Source of the DNA: Episyrphus balteatus
Taxonomy: Eukaryota > Arthropoda > Insecta > Diptera > Syrphidae
Length of the DNA stretch: 64,000 nucleotides
NCBI RefSeq assembly: GCF_945859705.1
Contig: NC_079136.1
Location: 84,878,867 to 84,942,866, forward strand
Direction of reading: 5' to 3'
Shown: one piece after another, positions 10,843 to 21,970 of the stretch
Position numbering within the stretch: the first letter of the stretch is position 1
Layout: each line of letters starts with the position of its first letter
Made by a program: the position numbers and the translations under genes
Notes under the pieces: model-generated
What the model saw: the letters and a program-made list of their open reading frames with translations, nothing else
Database searches by the model: none
Told to the model about the DNA's origin: nothing

Positions 10843-12286
10843 TGTAACATCCCATCTGTCGTTCTTTTTAATTATTCTTTTTTTTGGTTGCGAAACAAGT
10901 TTTTTTTTAATTTTAAATCGGTTACTTCTTTTATTCGGTAAAATTCCCTTCAGTGTATATATGCATATGTTTTTATTTTTCATCAATCAACGTTTAGCAA
11001 TCTCCGGCGCTACAAGATGCTGTGCACAACATATTGGAGCTGGTAAGTGTATTTTTTGCTTTTTATAAATTTTTTATTAAACATGCATATATATTCAAAT
11101 TTAAATGAAAAACAAAATTAAACGAATACGGTCGAAAGAAGAAATGATAAATTCTTACAAACAAGAAGAACAATAAATAAAAGCATGAATTTAAACAAAA
11201 AAGGATAAAACCGAAAAGAAATGAAAGTTTAAGAAAAAGTAACGAATGAGAGATCAAAACAAAACAAAACAAAGATAACAAATTAACGTAAAGAAATATA
11301 AACATATCGAGAAGTACACTCTATTTGAAACAAGTTAGAGCGGCTTCGATGTTTTTTTTATATCTTTATTGAGAGAGTAATTAAATTTTGGTTTTTGAGA
11401 GAAGATTATAGAAGACTATAATTTTTTTTGAGAATAATTATTTTCTTTTTATTGAAATACTTTTTTTGTGGAAACGATGAATGGGTATGAATAAAGGTTA
11501 TGGTTTAATATTATTTAAGTGAGTTTAAATGAAATAAATAAACTGATTTTGAATCGAATTAAGATTAAATTTGATAATTTTTTTTTATGAATTGGAAGTT
11601 GGGAGACAATTTTAATTCGAATCGTTTTGATGGTTTGATATGAAAGTGGATCTATGGTTGCCAACTGTGGTGATATTTTTTTTTTTGGTTTGATTTATAG
11701 AAATTTTAAATAAGTATGGAAGTTTAGATTTTTTTTGGGAAGTGAAGGAGATAGGATGAAGTGAATTCCCTGAATTTATTATAAAGGGGGATTTTATCTC
11801 CCTTTTACAAAAAGGGCTATTACTATAGATTTTTTTTAAGAGCATGCTGTAATAGCGCAGGAGCTTTTCGGAGACGTTGGTTTTTGAAAAGTTTTATTAG
11901 GGCGGGTTAAGAGAATGCTCGAGGACACGAAGATCTCTGTCCTCCTCTACGTGTGTGTGAATATAAATCGGAAATAAAGATTCGGGTCCTACTCTTTTAA
12001 AGAGGATAATCCAAACCGTCAAATACCATCTCAGACGTAGGTCTTTAAAAAAAGAAGTAACAAGTTCATTAGCGGATAACAAGATCCCACCCCACCCTCG
12101 GCGAGCTAAGCATGGTAATCTATAAGGCCTAAATAGTTATCAACGCTCTTGAACAATTCGTCAGACCACTACCCCGTATTAGCTGATGGGTCTGTAAACG
12201 TTATTTGATAGAGGGTAGAAGAGTCGGTCGAGTAAAATTTTGGGATGTACAACAAAGTATAATATTTTATTACCAAATTCGTTACA
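10843..12286 (+). repeat. 3' LTR of gypsy-type retrotransposon
   Basis: This is the near-identical partner of 682-2120, starting TGTAAC and ending GTTACA. It stops abruptly at 12286, and satellite monomer sequence (CTCCTTAACCAAGCG) starts at 12287, so the element was inserted inside the satellite. Differences from the first LTR are a handful of substitutions and small indels, for example an extra AAAAC unit near 11268. The matching left flank is outside the window, so no target duplication can be checked. Confidence 0.8.
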
Positions 12287-12937
12287 CTCCTTAACCAAGC
12301 GTCTAAACACCATGAAACTTGCAAAATTCAAAATTCTCTAAAAACAAAACTACAAGTCCAAAACTTATAAAAAATACATTTTTGTGCTCTGTGAGTCAAT
12401 ATCCTTCGCATACAATTCAATTGGAGTTGAAAAATTCACGTTTGCAGAAAATCACTTTTAAAAATGTTTAAATCGTCATATCTCGTTAACCAAGCGTCTA
12501 AACACCATCAAACTTGCAAAATTCAAAATTCTCTAAAAACAAAACTACAAGTCCAAAACTTATAGAAAATACATTTTTGTGCTCTGTGAGTCAATATCCT
12601 TCGCATACAATTCAATTGGAGTTGAAAAATTCACGTTTGCAGAAAATCACTTTTAAAAATGTTTAAATCGTCATATCTCGTTAACCAAGCGTCTAAACAC
12701 CATCAAACTTGCAAAATTCAAAATTCTCTAAAAACAAAACTACAAGTCCAAAACTTATAGAAAATACATTTTTGTGCTCTGTGAGTCGATATCCTTCGCA
12801 TACAATTCAATTGGAGTTGAAAAATTCACGTTTGGAGAAAATCACTTTTAAAAATGTTTAAATCGTCATATCTCGTTAACCAAGCGTCTAAACACCATCA
12901 AACTTGCAAAATTCAAAATTCTCTAAAAACAAAACTA
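12287..12937 (+). repeat. 195-bp satellite, subfamily A (about 3.3 monomers)
   Basis: Monomers carry the subfamily A markers CCAAGCGTCTAAACACCAT and CACTTTTAAAAATGTTT. The block is bounded on the left by the LTR and on the right by the CACTG-ended transposon, which begins after the TA at 12936-12937. The satellite continues in register at 26792. Confidence 0.95.
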
Positions 12938-12954
12938 CACTGAAAAAAAAATTG

Positions 12955-13930
12955 TACATAAAATCTATGAACGGCGTTCATTAACTTGAAATTAATGTAC
13001 GGTTCACGGAATTAATGCACCATCCCTTAATTCAATGAACGATTCATTAAAAATAAAATTATGAACCTATGAACGTTCATTAATCTCGTTCATTAAAATC
13101 CGTTTTTGTCTGAAATTTTTTTTATGAACGGCTATTCATTGAATTAATGAACCTGTACATTAAGACAATGAATACCATTCATTAAAATCTATGAACGTTC
13201 ATTAATTCAATGAATAGCCGTTCATAAAAAAATCTGTTCATTATCCCAATGAACCTGTTCGTTAAAACAATGAACGCCATTCATTAAAATCTATGAACCA
13301 TTCATTAATTTAATGAACAGCCGTTCATAAATATCCGAGACACTTTTTGATAAAAAATAAATATCCGATACACGAACCTGTTCGTTAAAACAATGAACGC
13401 CATTCATTAAAATCAATGAACCATTCATTAATTCAATGAACAGCCGTTCATAAATATCCGATACACGAACCTGTTATCCGATACACTTTTTGATAAAAGA
13501 TTCTATGAACCTGTTCGTTAAAACAATGAACGCCATTCATTAAAATCAATGAACCATTCATTAATTCAATGAACAGCCGTTCATAAATATCCGATACACG
13601 AACCTGTTATCCGATACACTTTTTTGATAAAAGATTCTATGAACCTGTTCGTTAAAACAATGAACGCCATTCATTAAAATCTATGAACCATTCATTAATT
13701 CAATGAACAGCCGTTCATAAATATCCGAGAAAATTTTTGATAAATGATTCTATGAACCTGTTCGTTAAAACAATGAACGCCATTCATTAAAATCTATGTA
13801 CCATTCATTAATTCAATGAACAGCCGTTCATAAATATCCGAGAAAATTTTTGATAAAAGATTCTATGAACCTGTTCGTTAAAACAATGAACGCCATTCAT
13901 TAGAATCAATACACATTCACTAATTCAATG
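12955..13930. repeat. left subterminal palindromic array (ATGAACG / CGTTCAT)
   Basis: ATGAACG-type heptamers and their complement, spaced by TTAA/ATTAAT-type linkers, occur dozens of times. From about 13250 they are arranged in larger tandem units of about 112-135 bp beginning GAACCTGTTCGTTAAAAC (13253, 13375, 13508, 13643, 13756, 13868). The likely role is as binding sites for an element-encoded protein, by analogy with the subterminal repeats bound by TnpA in plant En/Spm. That is inference. Confidence 0.8.
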
Positions 13931-15815
13931 TTTGTGAGATGTTTTATTTTGCAAAAGTCGCTATTACTTCTAAACGAAAGCGAAAATCAAAAAAACTTAT
14001 TTAATATATTCTGTCGGAAATTAAAAAATCTACACCTTTTATATCTGACAATTTTTCAAAAAAAGCAAAAATAGAAAAGATATGACGAAAAAAGTAAAAA
14101 TTTCATGTCTTTTTGTTTGAGAGATGTTTTTTTGCACAAAAGTCGCTATAACTTCTAAACGAAAGCGAAAATCAAAAAAACTTATTTAATATATTCTGTC
14201 GGAAATTAAAAAATCTACAACTTTTATATCTGACAATTTTTCAAAAAAAGCAAAAATAAAAAAGTTATGACGAAAAAAGTAAAAATTTCATGTCTTTTTG
14301 TTTGAGAGATGTTTTTTTCACAAAAGTCGCTATAACTTCTAAACGAAAGCGAAAATCAAAAAAACTTATTTAATAAATTCTGTCGGAAATTAAAAAATCT
14401 ACAACTTTTATATCTGACAATTTTTCAAAAAAAGCAAAAATAAAAAAGTTATGACGAAAAAAGTAAAAATTTCATGTCTTTTTGTTTGAGAGATGTTTTT
14501 TTTCACAAAAGTCGCTATAACTTCTAAACGAAAGCGAAAATCAAAAAAACTTATTTAATAAATTCTGTCGGAAATCAAAAAATCTACAACTTTTATATCT
14601 GACAATTTTTCAAAAAAAGCAAAAATAAAAAAGTTATGACGAAAAAAGTAAAAATTTCATGTCTTTTTGTTTGAGACATGTTTTTTTTCACAAAAGTCGC
14701 TATAACTTCTAAACGAAAGCGAAAATCAAAAAAACTTATTTAATATATTCTGTCGGAAATTAAAAAATCTACACCTTTTATATCTGACAATTTTTCAAAA
14801 AAAGCAAAAATAGAAAAGATATGACGAAAAAAGTAAAAATTTCATGTCTTTTTGTTTGAGAGATGTTTTTTTTCACAAAAGTCGCTATAACTTCTAAACG
14901 AAAGCGAAAATCAAAAAAACTTATTTAATATATTCTGTCGGAAATTAAAAAATCTACAACTTTTATATCCGACAATTTTTCAAAAAAAGCAAAAATAGAA
15001 AAGATATGACGAAAAAAGTAAAAATTTCATGTCTTTTTGTTTGAGAGATGTTTTTTTTTCACAAAAGTCGCTATAACTTCTAAACGAAAGCGAAAATCAA
15101 AAAAACTTATTTAATAAATTCTGTCGGAAATTAAAAAATAAACATCTTTTATATATGAAAATTTTTCAAAAAAAGCAAAAATAAAAAAGTTATGACGAAA
15201 AAAGTAAAAATTTCATGTCTTTTTGTCTGAGAGATGTTTTTTTCACAAAAGTCGCTATAACTTCTAAACGAAAGCGAAAATCAAAAAAACTTATTTAATA
15301 TATTTTGTCGGAAATTAAAAAATAAACATCTTTTATATATGACAATTTTTCAAAAAAAGCAAAAATAAAAAATTTATGACGAAAAAAGTAAAAATTTCAT
15401 GTCTTTTTGTTTGCGAGATAGAAAATAGAAAAGATATGACGAAAAAAGTAAAAATTTCATGTCTTTTTGTCTGAGAGATGTTTTTTTTTCACAAAAGTCG
15501 CTATAACTTCTAAACGAAAGCGAAAATCAAAAAAACTTATTTAATATATTCTGTCGGAAATTAAAAAATAAACATCCTTTATATATGACAATTTTTCAAA
15601 AAAAGCAAAAATAAAAAAGTTATGAAGAAAAAAGTAAAAATTTCATGTCTTTTTGTTTGAGAGATGTTTTTTTCACAAAAGTCGCTATAACTTCTAAACG
15701 AAAGCGAAAATCAAAAAAACTTATTTAATATATTCTGTCGGAAATTAGAAGATCTACAGCTATTATCTGACAATTTGTCAATAAAAGCAAAAATAGAAAA
15801 GATATGACGAAAATA
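13926..15815 (+). repeat. about 185-bp internal minisatellite, about ten copies
   Basis: The unit contains AAGTCGCTATAACTTCTAAA, TATTCTGTCGGAAATTA and a poly(A)-interrupted GTAAAAATTTCATG stretch. The first of these recurs at 184-185 bp steps (for example 14151, 14335, 14520). Copies vary little; one truncated unit lies near 15410-15430. No coding potential was seen. It lies between the two left palindrome islands of the transposon. Confidence 0.9.
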
Positions 15816-15854
15816 AAATAAATCTATTTTTCTTCTTATTAAAAAGGCGCCAAA

Positions 15855-16290
15855 ACTTAATAAACCATTCATTATTTTAATGAACCATTCATTATTTCAA
15901 TTATTCGTTAAGTCGAAGTGAGCGTGTTCATGAATTTAATGAACGTGTTCATTGATTTAATGAACCGTTCATTAATTCAATGTATAGTTAATCAAAACTT
16001 AACGAAGGGCAACTTGCATTTTTCAGTAATCACACTTTTAAAAAGTGTATCAAATTATGGAGAAGGTTTTCATATCATTTTACGAATACATTTATTGTGG
16101 AAGTGAGCGTATTCATGAATTTTATGAGTGTGTTCATAGATTTAGGAACGTGTTCATAGATTTAATGAACGTGTTCATAGATTTAATGAACCGTTCATTA
16201 AAATTTAACGAAGGGCAACTTGCATGTTGCAGTGATCACACTTTTAAAAAGTGTATCAAATTATGAACAAGATTTTCATATAATTTAACT
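15855..16290. repeat. second palindrome island with a duplicated segment
   Basis: More GAACGTGTTCAT / CCGTTCATTAA palindromes occur here. A segment beginning TTAACGAAGGGCAACTTGCA and including a hairpin CACTTTTAAAAAGTG is present twice, at about 15998 and 16206, roughly 208 bp apart. Short frames here read the repeats and are not genes. Confidence 0.7.
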
Positions 16291-16839
16291 TTTTACTTAA
16301 GTAATAATTTTATTCAGTTTGCAGGTTTCAAAATAACCCTTTTTATGAATATGAGAATAAAATGTTTTGAGACCACATTTGACAGGTGTCGAAATATCAT
16401 TTTTTTTAACCGAGTTGGGGAATCAAATAAGACGGGGCTTATTACCTTGTGTATTTTTTTGTGTTTGTACATATTAAGTAGTTTTGTGTTTTGTTCTCAT
16501 TTTCAAAGTTTTCTTGCTCACACAAACATTTATCTCGGTTGAACAACCGTTCGTATCAATGTGAACAGTAGTTAACGACACAAGGAGATGTAAATGTTGT
16601 TGAATGTGAAAACCCCTTTAGTACTTATTTTTTGGTGTCGTTTCATCTGTTGTGTGTGCTTTCAACATGAAAGAAAATTTTAAGTTATTTTTTTTTGCTG
16701 AGATTGTCAATATTCTTACAATATCTATGATATTCGATTTTTGAAAACATATATTTACAAGATATTACCTTTTGTGTATTAACTGTGCTCTTTGCACATA
16801 GTTCACACTTAAATTTTAAAGAACGCGTAAAATAAAGTG
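16291..16839 (+). other. AT-rich stretch without recognised features
   Basis: This lies between the second palindrome island and the first exon-like sequence. No repeats or coding frame with a recognisable domain were seen. It probably includes the promoter of the transposase transcript, but no promoter element can be called. Confidence 0.3.
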
Positions 16840-16894
16840 GGAACACTACTTGTTGATACGTAGAACGAAAGAATTTTTTTCGTTAAATGATGTA

Positions 16895-16992
16895 GCCGGC
16901 GTCCCCAAGCCAACCCAAGCCATTCAGTTACAGTGTGAATGTCGTCTGATACTGATCGTTAAGAGGAGCTATTCAGCGGAGAAAAATAAAAA
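16895..16992 (+). other. putative 5' exon of the transposase transcript
   Basis: This is a GC-richer stretch in AT-rich surroundings, ending at AAAAA before GTAAGT (16993-16998), a good splice donor. It is followed by further exon-like segments with good acceptors and donors on the same strand, all leading to the transposase. The 5' limit is unknown. No reading frame is fixed, so it may be untranslated. Confidence 0.4.
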
Positions 16993-17097
16993 GTAAGTAT
17001 TTTATTAGATTACGTAGTATTTATTATTTAAAAGTATTTAATTATTAAAAGTACACATTTATTTTAATAAATAATTTGTTTTTTATCATATATACAG

Positions 17098-17164
17098 GAG
17101 ATTTGTTCGATTTCCCATTTGCCGCCGCCCGCCATCACGTCGTTTCATGCATCAAAAATTTTAG
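17098..17164 (+). other. putative 67-nt exon
   Basis: It is preceded by TATATACAG (acceptor ending 17097) and followed by GTGAGT (donor 17165). It is relatively GC-rich (GCCGCCGCCCGCC). It is likely a 5' exon of the transposase transcript; coding status is unknown. Confidence 0.45.
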
Positions 17165-17224
17165 GTGAGTGTTTTCATCCCTAAAATGTGTTATAATTGT
17201 ATTAATATATTTATATATATGTAG

Positions 17225-17790
17225 TGCTCTTCTTACACCACGTTGCCACCACCACGCTGCCGCCACATATTGTCTGCCTCCGCTGTCGTTGTCGTCATTT
17301 GCCACACCACGTTCCATCCAGCCACCACGTTGTTCCCGCCAGCCGCCACCAATCTTGCTAAAATAATTTCTGGTATGTACCTACTTTTTATAATTTTTAT
17401 TGATCATTTTATCTTATACGTATGTATATATATATTTTTATGTAGTGCCATCACGTTGCCACCACCACGCTGCCGCCACATATTGTCTGCCTCCGCTGTC
17501 GTTGTCGTCATTTGCCACACCACGTTGTTCCCGCCAGCCACCACCATCATCACGCTAAAATAATTCCTGGTATGTATCTACTTTTTATAATTTTTATTGA
17601 TCATTTTATCTTATACGTATGTATATATATATTTTTATGTAGTGCCATCACGTTGCCACCACCACGCTGCCGCCACATCCGCCACATTATTGTCTGCCTC
17701 CGCTGTCGTCGTCATTTGCCACAAAACGTTCTATCCAGCCACCACGTTGCTCCCGCCAGCCGCCACCAATCTTGCTAAAATAATTCCTGG
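17225..17790 (+). repeat. three tandem exon-like units in the transposon
   Basis: Three GC-rich, mutually similar units (about 17225-17373, 17445-17571, 17641-17790) each follow an acceptor-like TATGTAG and end at CTG before GTATGT. The units share ACCACGCTGCCGCCACAT and CTGCCTCCGCTGTCG and are separated by near-identical AT-rich introns. A further fragment of a unit's end, again with CTGGTATGTACC, lies near 18656-18690. The GC content contrasts sharply with the element. They can be read as duplicated, possibly alternative, 5' exons. His/Pro-rich translations in several frames are low complexity, so coding is unproven. Confidence 0.6.
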
Positions 17791-17855
17791 TATGTACCTA
17801 CTTTTTATGATTTATATTATATATATATCGATACCTTACCAGAAGAATGTATTAA

Positions 17856-18047
17856 ACCCTTTGCTCCCGGAAAAAAATACAAATATCTTGAAAAAAAGTT
17901 TTGATATTTTCTAATTAAACACTAATATGAAAAAATAATGATTGTACTAGTAATAACATTGTATAGAGAAGTCCATTTTTTATTAAAAAAAAACTAACAA
18001 AGTAATTAATACGTGGTTTCATGCTGAAACCACTAGGAAGCAAAGGG
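17856..18047. mobile_element. piggyBac-like MITE with TTAA target
   Basis: The inverted ends are CCCTTTGCTCCC and its near-complement GGAAGCAAAGGG, flanked by TTAA (17852-17855, 18048-18051). The same surrounding sequence without the insert occurs at about 18832-18850 (GAATGTATTAAACGACATTC), which is an empty site inside the same window. The MITE is about 192 bp and has no coding capacity. TTAA duplication with CCC...GGG ends is typical of piggyBac derivatives. Confidence 0.75.
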
Positions 18048-19070
18048 TTAAACGACATTCTCAAAATTTGTATAAACTTAAAACAAACTTGCTGTTCATT
18101 TAAAAGAAATAGAACTACAATTACTGCCTAGAATCATTTTTATTAATATTTTAAAATTTGATTGCATTATAATCATTAACACTCTACCGCAAACAGGCCA
18201 AAAATTGATTCAGATATTCTAAACTTGAATAAATTAACTTTTTCAATATGATTTTTCATAAAATATTTAAATAAAATCCTAAAAAATTATTTGAACTTCG
18301 TTTTTAGTTTATTTTTCTTTTCTGAAAGCAGCGTATGCGGTAGAGTATCAATAAAATTTGAATAGAATGACTTTTTATGCACTTTTTATGTACTTTTAAG
18401 CGTTGGTTTTGATCGTTTATAGAGTTCGATATACTAAATTGAGGAAAAATGAAACTAGGATTACCATCTACAATCATTTTCATTAGTATTTTGAAATAAA
18501 CTTGCATATTATCATTGACACTCTACCGCAAACAGGCCAAAAATTGATTTAGATGTTTTAAACTTGAATAAATTAACTTTTTCAATATGAATTTTCATAA
18601 AATATTAAAAAAAAAACCTAATAAAGTATTTGAACTTCGTTTTTATCTTTTATCAATCTTGCTAAAATAATTCCTGGTATGTACCTACTTTTTATGATTT
18701 ATATTGCATTCATTTTATCCTATATATATATGTATGCATCTACTTTTTATAATTTATATTGCATTCATTTTATCTTATAAATATATACATATATATGTAT
18801 ATATATATATATATCGATACCTTCCCTGAAGAATGTATTAAACGACATTCTCAAAATTTGTATAGACTTAAAACAAACTTGCTGTTCATTTCAAAGAAAT
18901 GAAACTACAATTACTGCCTAGAATCATTTTTATTAATATTTTACAATTTGATTGCATTATAATCATTAACCCTCTTCCGCAACCGGACCAAAAATTGACT
19001 TAGAAGTTTTAAACTTGAATAAATTAACTTTTTCAATATGATTTTTCATAAACAAAAAATCCTAACAGAA
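18048..19070 (+). repeat. three diverged copies of an intronic segment
   Basis: A segment containing CCGCAAACAGGCCAAAAATTG and AACTTGAATAAATTAACTTT occurs near 18052-18300, 18463-18645 and 18838-19060. TA-rich microsatellite runs lie at 18720-18815. With the exon-like units this suggests repeated local duplication upstream of the transposase. Antisense frames here are not convincing genes. Confidence 0.7.
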
Positions 19071-19262
19071 AACTCCTTGAAGTTGTTGTGAAGTTTTTTT
19101 TATCTTTTGTTTGTGTTTGAAGGAAGTTGAAATCCCATCTCTAAAAGCATTAATGCTTCAATAATTTATTTTTAAATTTTTTCTAGGACTTCTTTCTCAT
19201 CCGCTACTTCGTCTACTCCGTCAGTAGTTTCATTGGGAAAGTTAATAAGAGTTAATCATAAA

Positions 19263-21744
19263 ATGATTTGTTTCATCTGTAAAGATAATATATCGTCTAT
19301 GTACGCGTTTATAGCACATTTAAAAAAAAGACATGATCTAAGTACATATAGCACTTTTAGGTTTATGGAAAGTAATTGCAAGCAGTCCTTTCAAAATTTG
19401 GGAAGTTTTAAAAAACATTTAACTAGAAAACATTTTCTAACACAACCAACACAACCTATAAATGGTACTAGTAGCTCTTATCAAGAAAATATAAATCAAA
19501 ATATAATTTTCGAAAGCAATGCGACACTTAACTGCTTTCAAGAATGCTCGGACAATTGCGAAAGTAAAATTCCAGAAGTTAAGAAATTCAATGTCGAAAA
19601 CAGTCTGAATGAACTTTTTACTTCTGCGACTGGGTTCGTTTTGAAATTACATAATAATAACAGTTTTTCAAGAAAAAATATTATTGAAATTCAAGAAGGT
19701 ATACAAAATTTTATTTTGAATCCTATCGTTGAATTGCTGAAATCATTTTCAAATGAATACTTTGCGAACAAAAACATAGAAGTCCATAACGTATTTTTGA
19801 GTCTAATATCAAAGTGTCGCAACCCTTTTTATTATTGCAATACTGAATACAAACTATTTAACTGGCTACAAAATAATAATTTTTTAGAAAGCATAAACGA
19901 ATTTTCAGTAAACAATGAGATCAATGCAGTTTATCGAGATGGGAACCTAACGTATGACGAAGATAACACTAAAGGTGTTTTAATGCCATTAAAGTTTCAA
20001 TTCCAAAAATTTTTTGAGAGTGGTGACATTTTCAAAAATACCATTCTTCATATGCAAAATTTAAGTGAAGAAAACAAAATTTCAAGTTTCATTCAAGGTG
20101 ACCTCTGGAAGCAAAAAAGTAGTTTGTACCCAGGAAAAATAATTATCCCTTATTTTCTATACTCCGATGATTTTGAAATCAATAATCCATTAAGTTCTCA
20201 TGCCGGGGTTCATTCGATATGTAATATTTACTATTCTTTTCCCTGCCTCCCGTGGAAAGAATCAAAGTTAGATAATATTTTTTTAGCAGGAATCATAAAA
20301 TCTAAGGATTTAAAGTCGTTTGGAAATGAAAAGTGTTTTCAAACTTTAATACAGGAGCTTAAAAGTCTTGAAGTCGATGGGGTTGATATAACAATTAATG
20401 GTCAAAATAAAAAAAAAGTTCATTTTGTTTTGGGAATTGTGTTAGGAGATAATTTGGGTTTGAACACAATTTTAGATTTCAATAGATCATTTTCAGCTAA
20501 TTCTTATTGTAGGTTCTGTAAAGTCAAAAAATCTGAAGCGCAGACGCTATCAGTTGAACGAGACGATCTATTACGAAACCGTAGTAACTATCAAAATGAT
20601 GTTCTTTTAAACAATCCTTCTGAAACTGGCATACAAAGATATTCACAACTTAATAAAATACCATCGTTTCATGTAGTAGAAAATTATTGCGTTGATCTCA
20701 TGCACGACTTATTTGAAGGGGTTTGTCATTACGACCTTTGCAATATTATTACATATTTTATCTATAAAGTTTCTTATTTTACTTTGGAAACCTTTAATTT
20801 AAGAAAACAAACCTTTCAATACGGTCCAATAGAAATTGATAACATATCAGGTGAAATAAAAATTAATAATTTAAAAAATAAACATTTAAAAATGACAGCA
20901 AGAGAAATGATGACATTCATTTCTTATATTCAGATAATGATCGGAGATTTAGTTCCACATGATGACGAGGTATGGAAATTTCTGCTCAACTTAATTGAAA
21001 TAATTGATATGCTGCTTTCTTTTGAAATTTGCGATGACATCATCTCAATGTTGAAAATAAAAATTGAAACTCACAACAAGGATTATGTTCGTCTTTTCAA
21101 TGACACTCTGAAACCAAAACATCATAATTTAACTCATTATCCTACTGTTCTGAAACAATCCGGACCCATTCGGAACTTTTGGTGTTTTAAATTTGAAGCT
21201 AAGCATAAAGAATTTAAGCTTTATGCTCATGCTATTACGTCTCGTAAAAATATTTGTGTGACCCTAGCAAAAAAATATCAGCTAAAAACAGCATTTAAGT
21301 TATTTAATACCCTAGATCACTTTCACAGCATTTTTTTTATCTGTGAAGCAAATAAAAAAGAAAGTAATTTTAGAAATCTTGTATCAGATATTTTGAAAGT
21401 ACCGTCAGCGGACATAGAGTTTTACTCTAAAGCTGAAATCCAAGGCTACAAATACCAAATAAAATTTTATGTATCCCAATTTAAATCAGATGTAGAACTG
21501 TTTGTTATAATAGACATTATTCTTTTGAAAAAAAAAAACAGTTTTCTTGTTTTGCCAAAAAATTAATAAAATTCAATACAATCCGCATTTATTATCTTTT
21601 GAAATCGACGAAAACGAGTTAGGGAGATTTTCAATTATATCTTTAAAAGATCTCATTGGTCCACCAATAACCTTAATAAAAACTGCTGAAGGTAAAACGG
21701 TTATAAGACTTAAGGAATATTTTGTTTCTAATTATCAGATATGA
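19263..21744 (+). CDS. EnSpm/CMC (TNP2-like) transposase, one frameshift near the end
   Basis: This is a DDE-type transposase that cuts and joins the CACTG ends. The first ATG is 19263. The frame is open back to an acceptor-like TTTTCTAG ending at 19186, so an upstream exon may add residues. Order: a C2H2 zinc finger (CFIC...HLKKRH), a second finger lacking its first Cys, a mid-region GDNLGLN (Asp near 20448), a CRFC cluster, the family-typical DLMHDLFEG (Asp near 20694 and 20706), and FEAKHKEFK (Glu near 21195). These are the likely catalytic D-D-E. The main frame stops at 21564-21566, but the usual C-terminus (LSFEI...DLIGP) continues in another frame to 21744, after a run of ten A near 21529. 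This is one indel: either a real mutation or a read error. Confidence 0.85.
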
Positions 21745-21970
21745 ATCGACGAGTCATTATTTTCCATTTCATTAATCAAATTTGTCTTATCAAATATAAA
21801 TTATAAATAATTCAAAATAGCTTTCAAATATAGTATTTAATAACAGATGATTCAAAAATATACATATTAACTCAACTTTCAATGATACAAAACTAAATAT
21901 AACAACTAGTGAAAACTCTGACATATTTAAAATATTCTGTTAAACAATGGAGTAGGTTTAATCTAAGGAA
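21745..21970 (+). other. AT-rich spacer between the two transposon genes
   Basis: The spacer of 226 bp follows the transposase stop and precedes the ATG of the second gene on the same strand. It probably holds the transposase 3' end and the promoter of the partner gene, or an intron if both are made from one transcript. No clear motif was seen. Confidence 0.3.

Noticed and set aside
17135..17914. His/Pro/Ala-rich frames across the exon-like units as independent proteins
   Set aside because: Several overlapping frames are open because of repeated CCACCA/CCGCC; the splice-site pattern is the better explanation.
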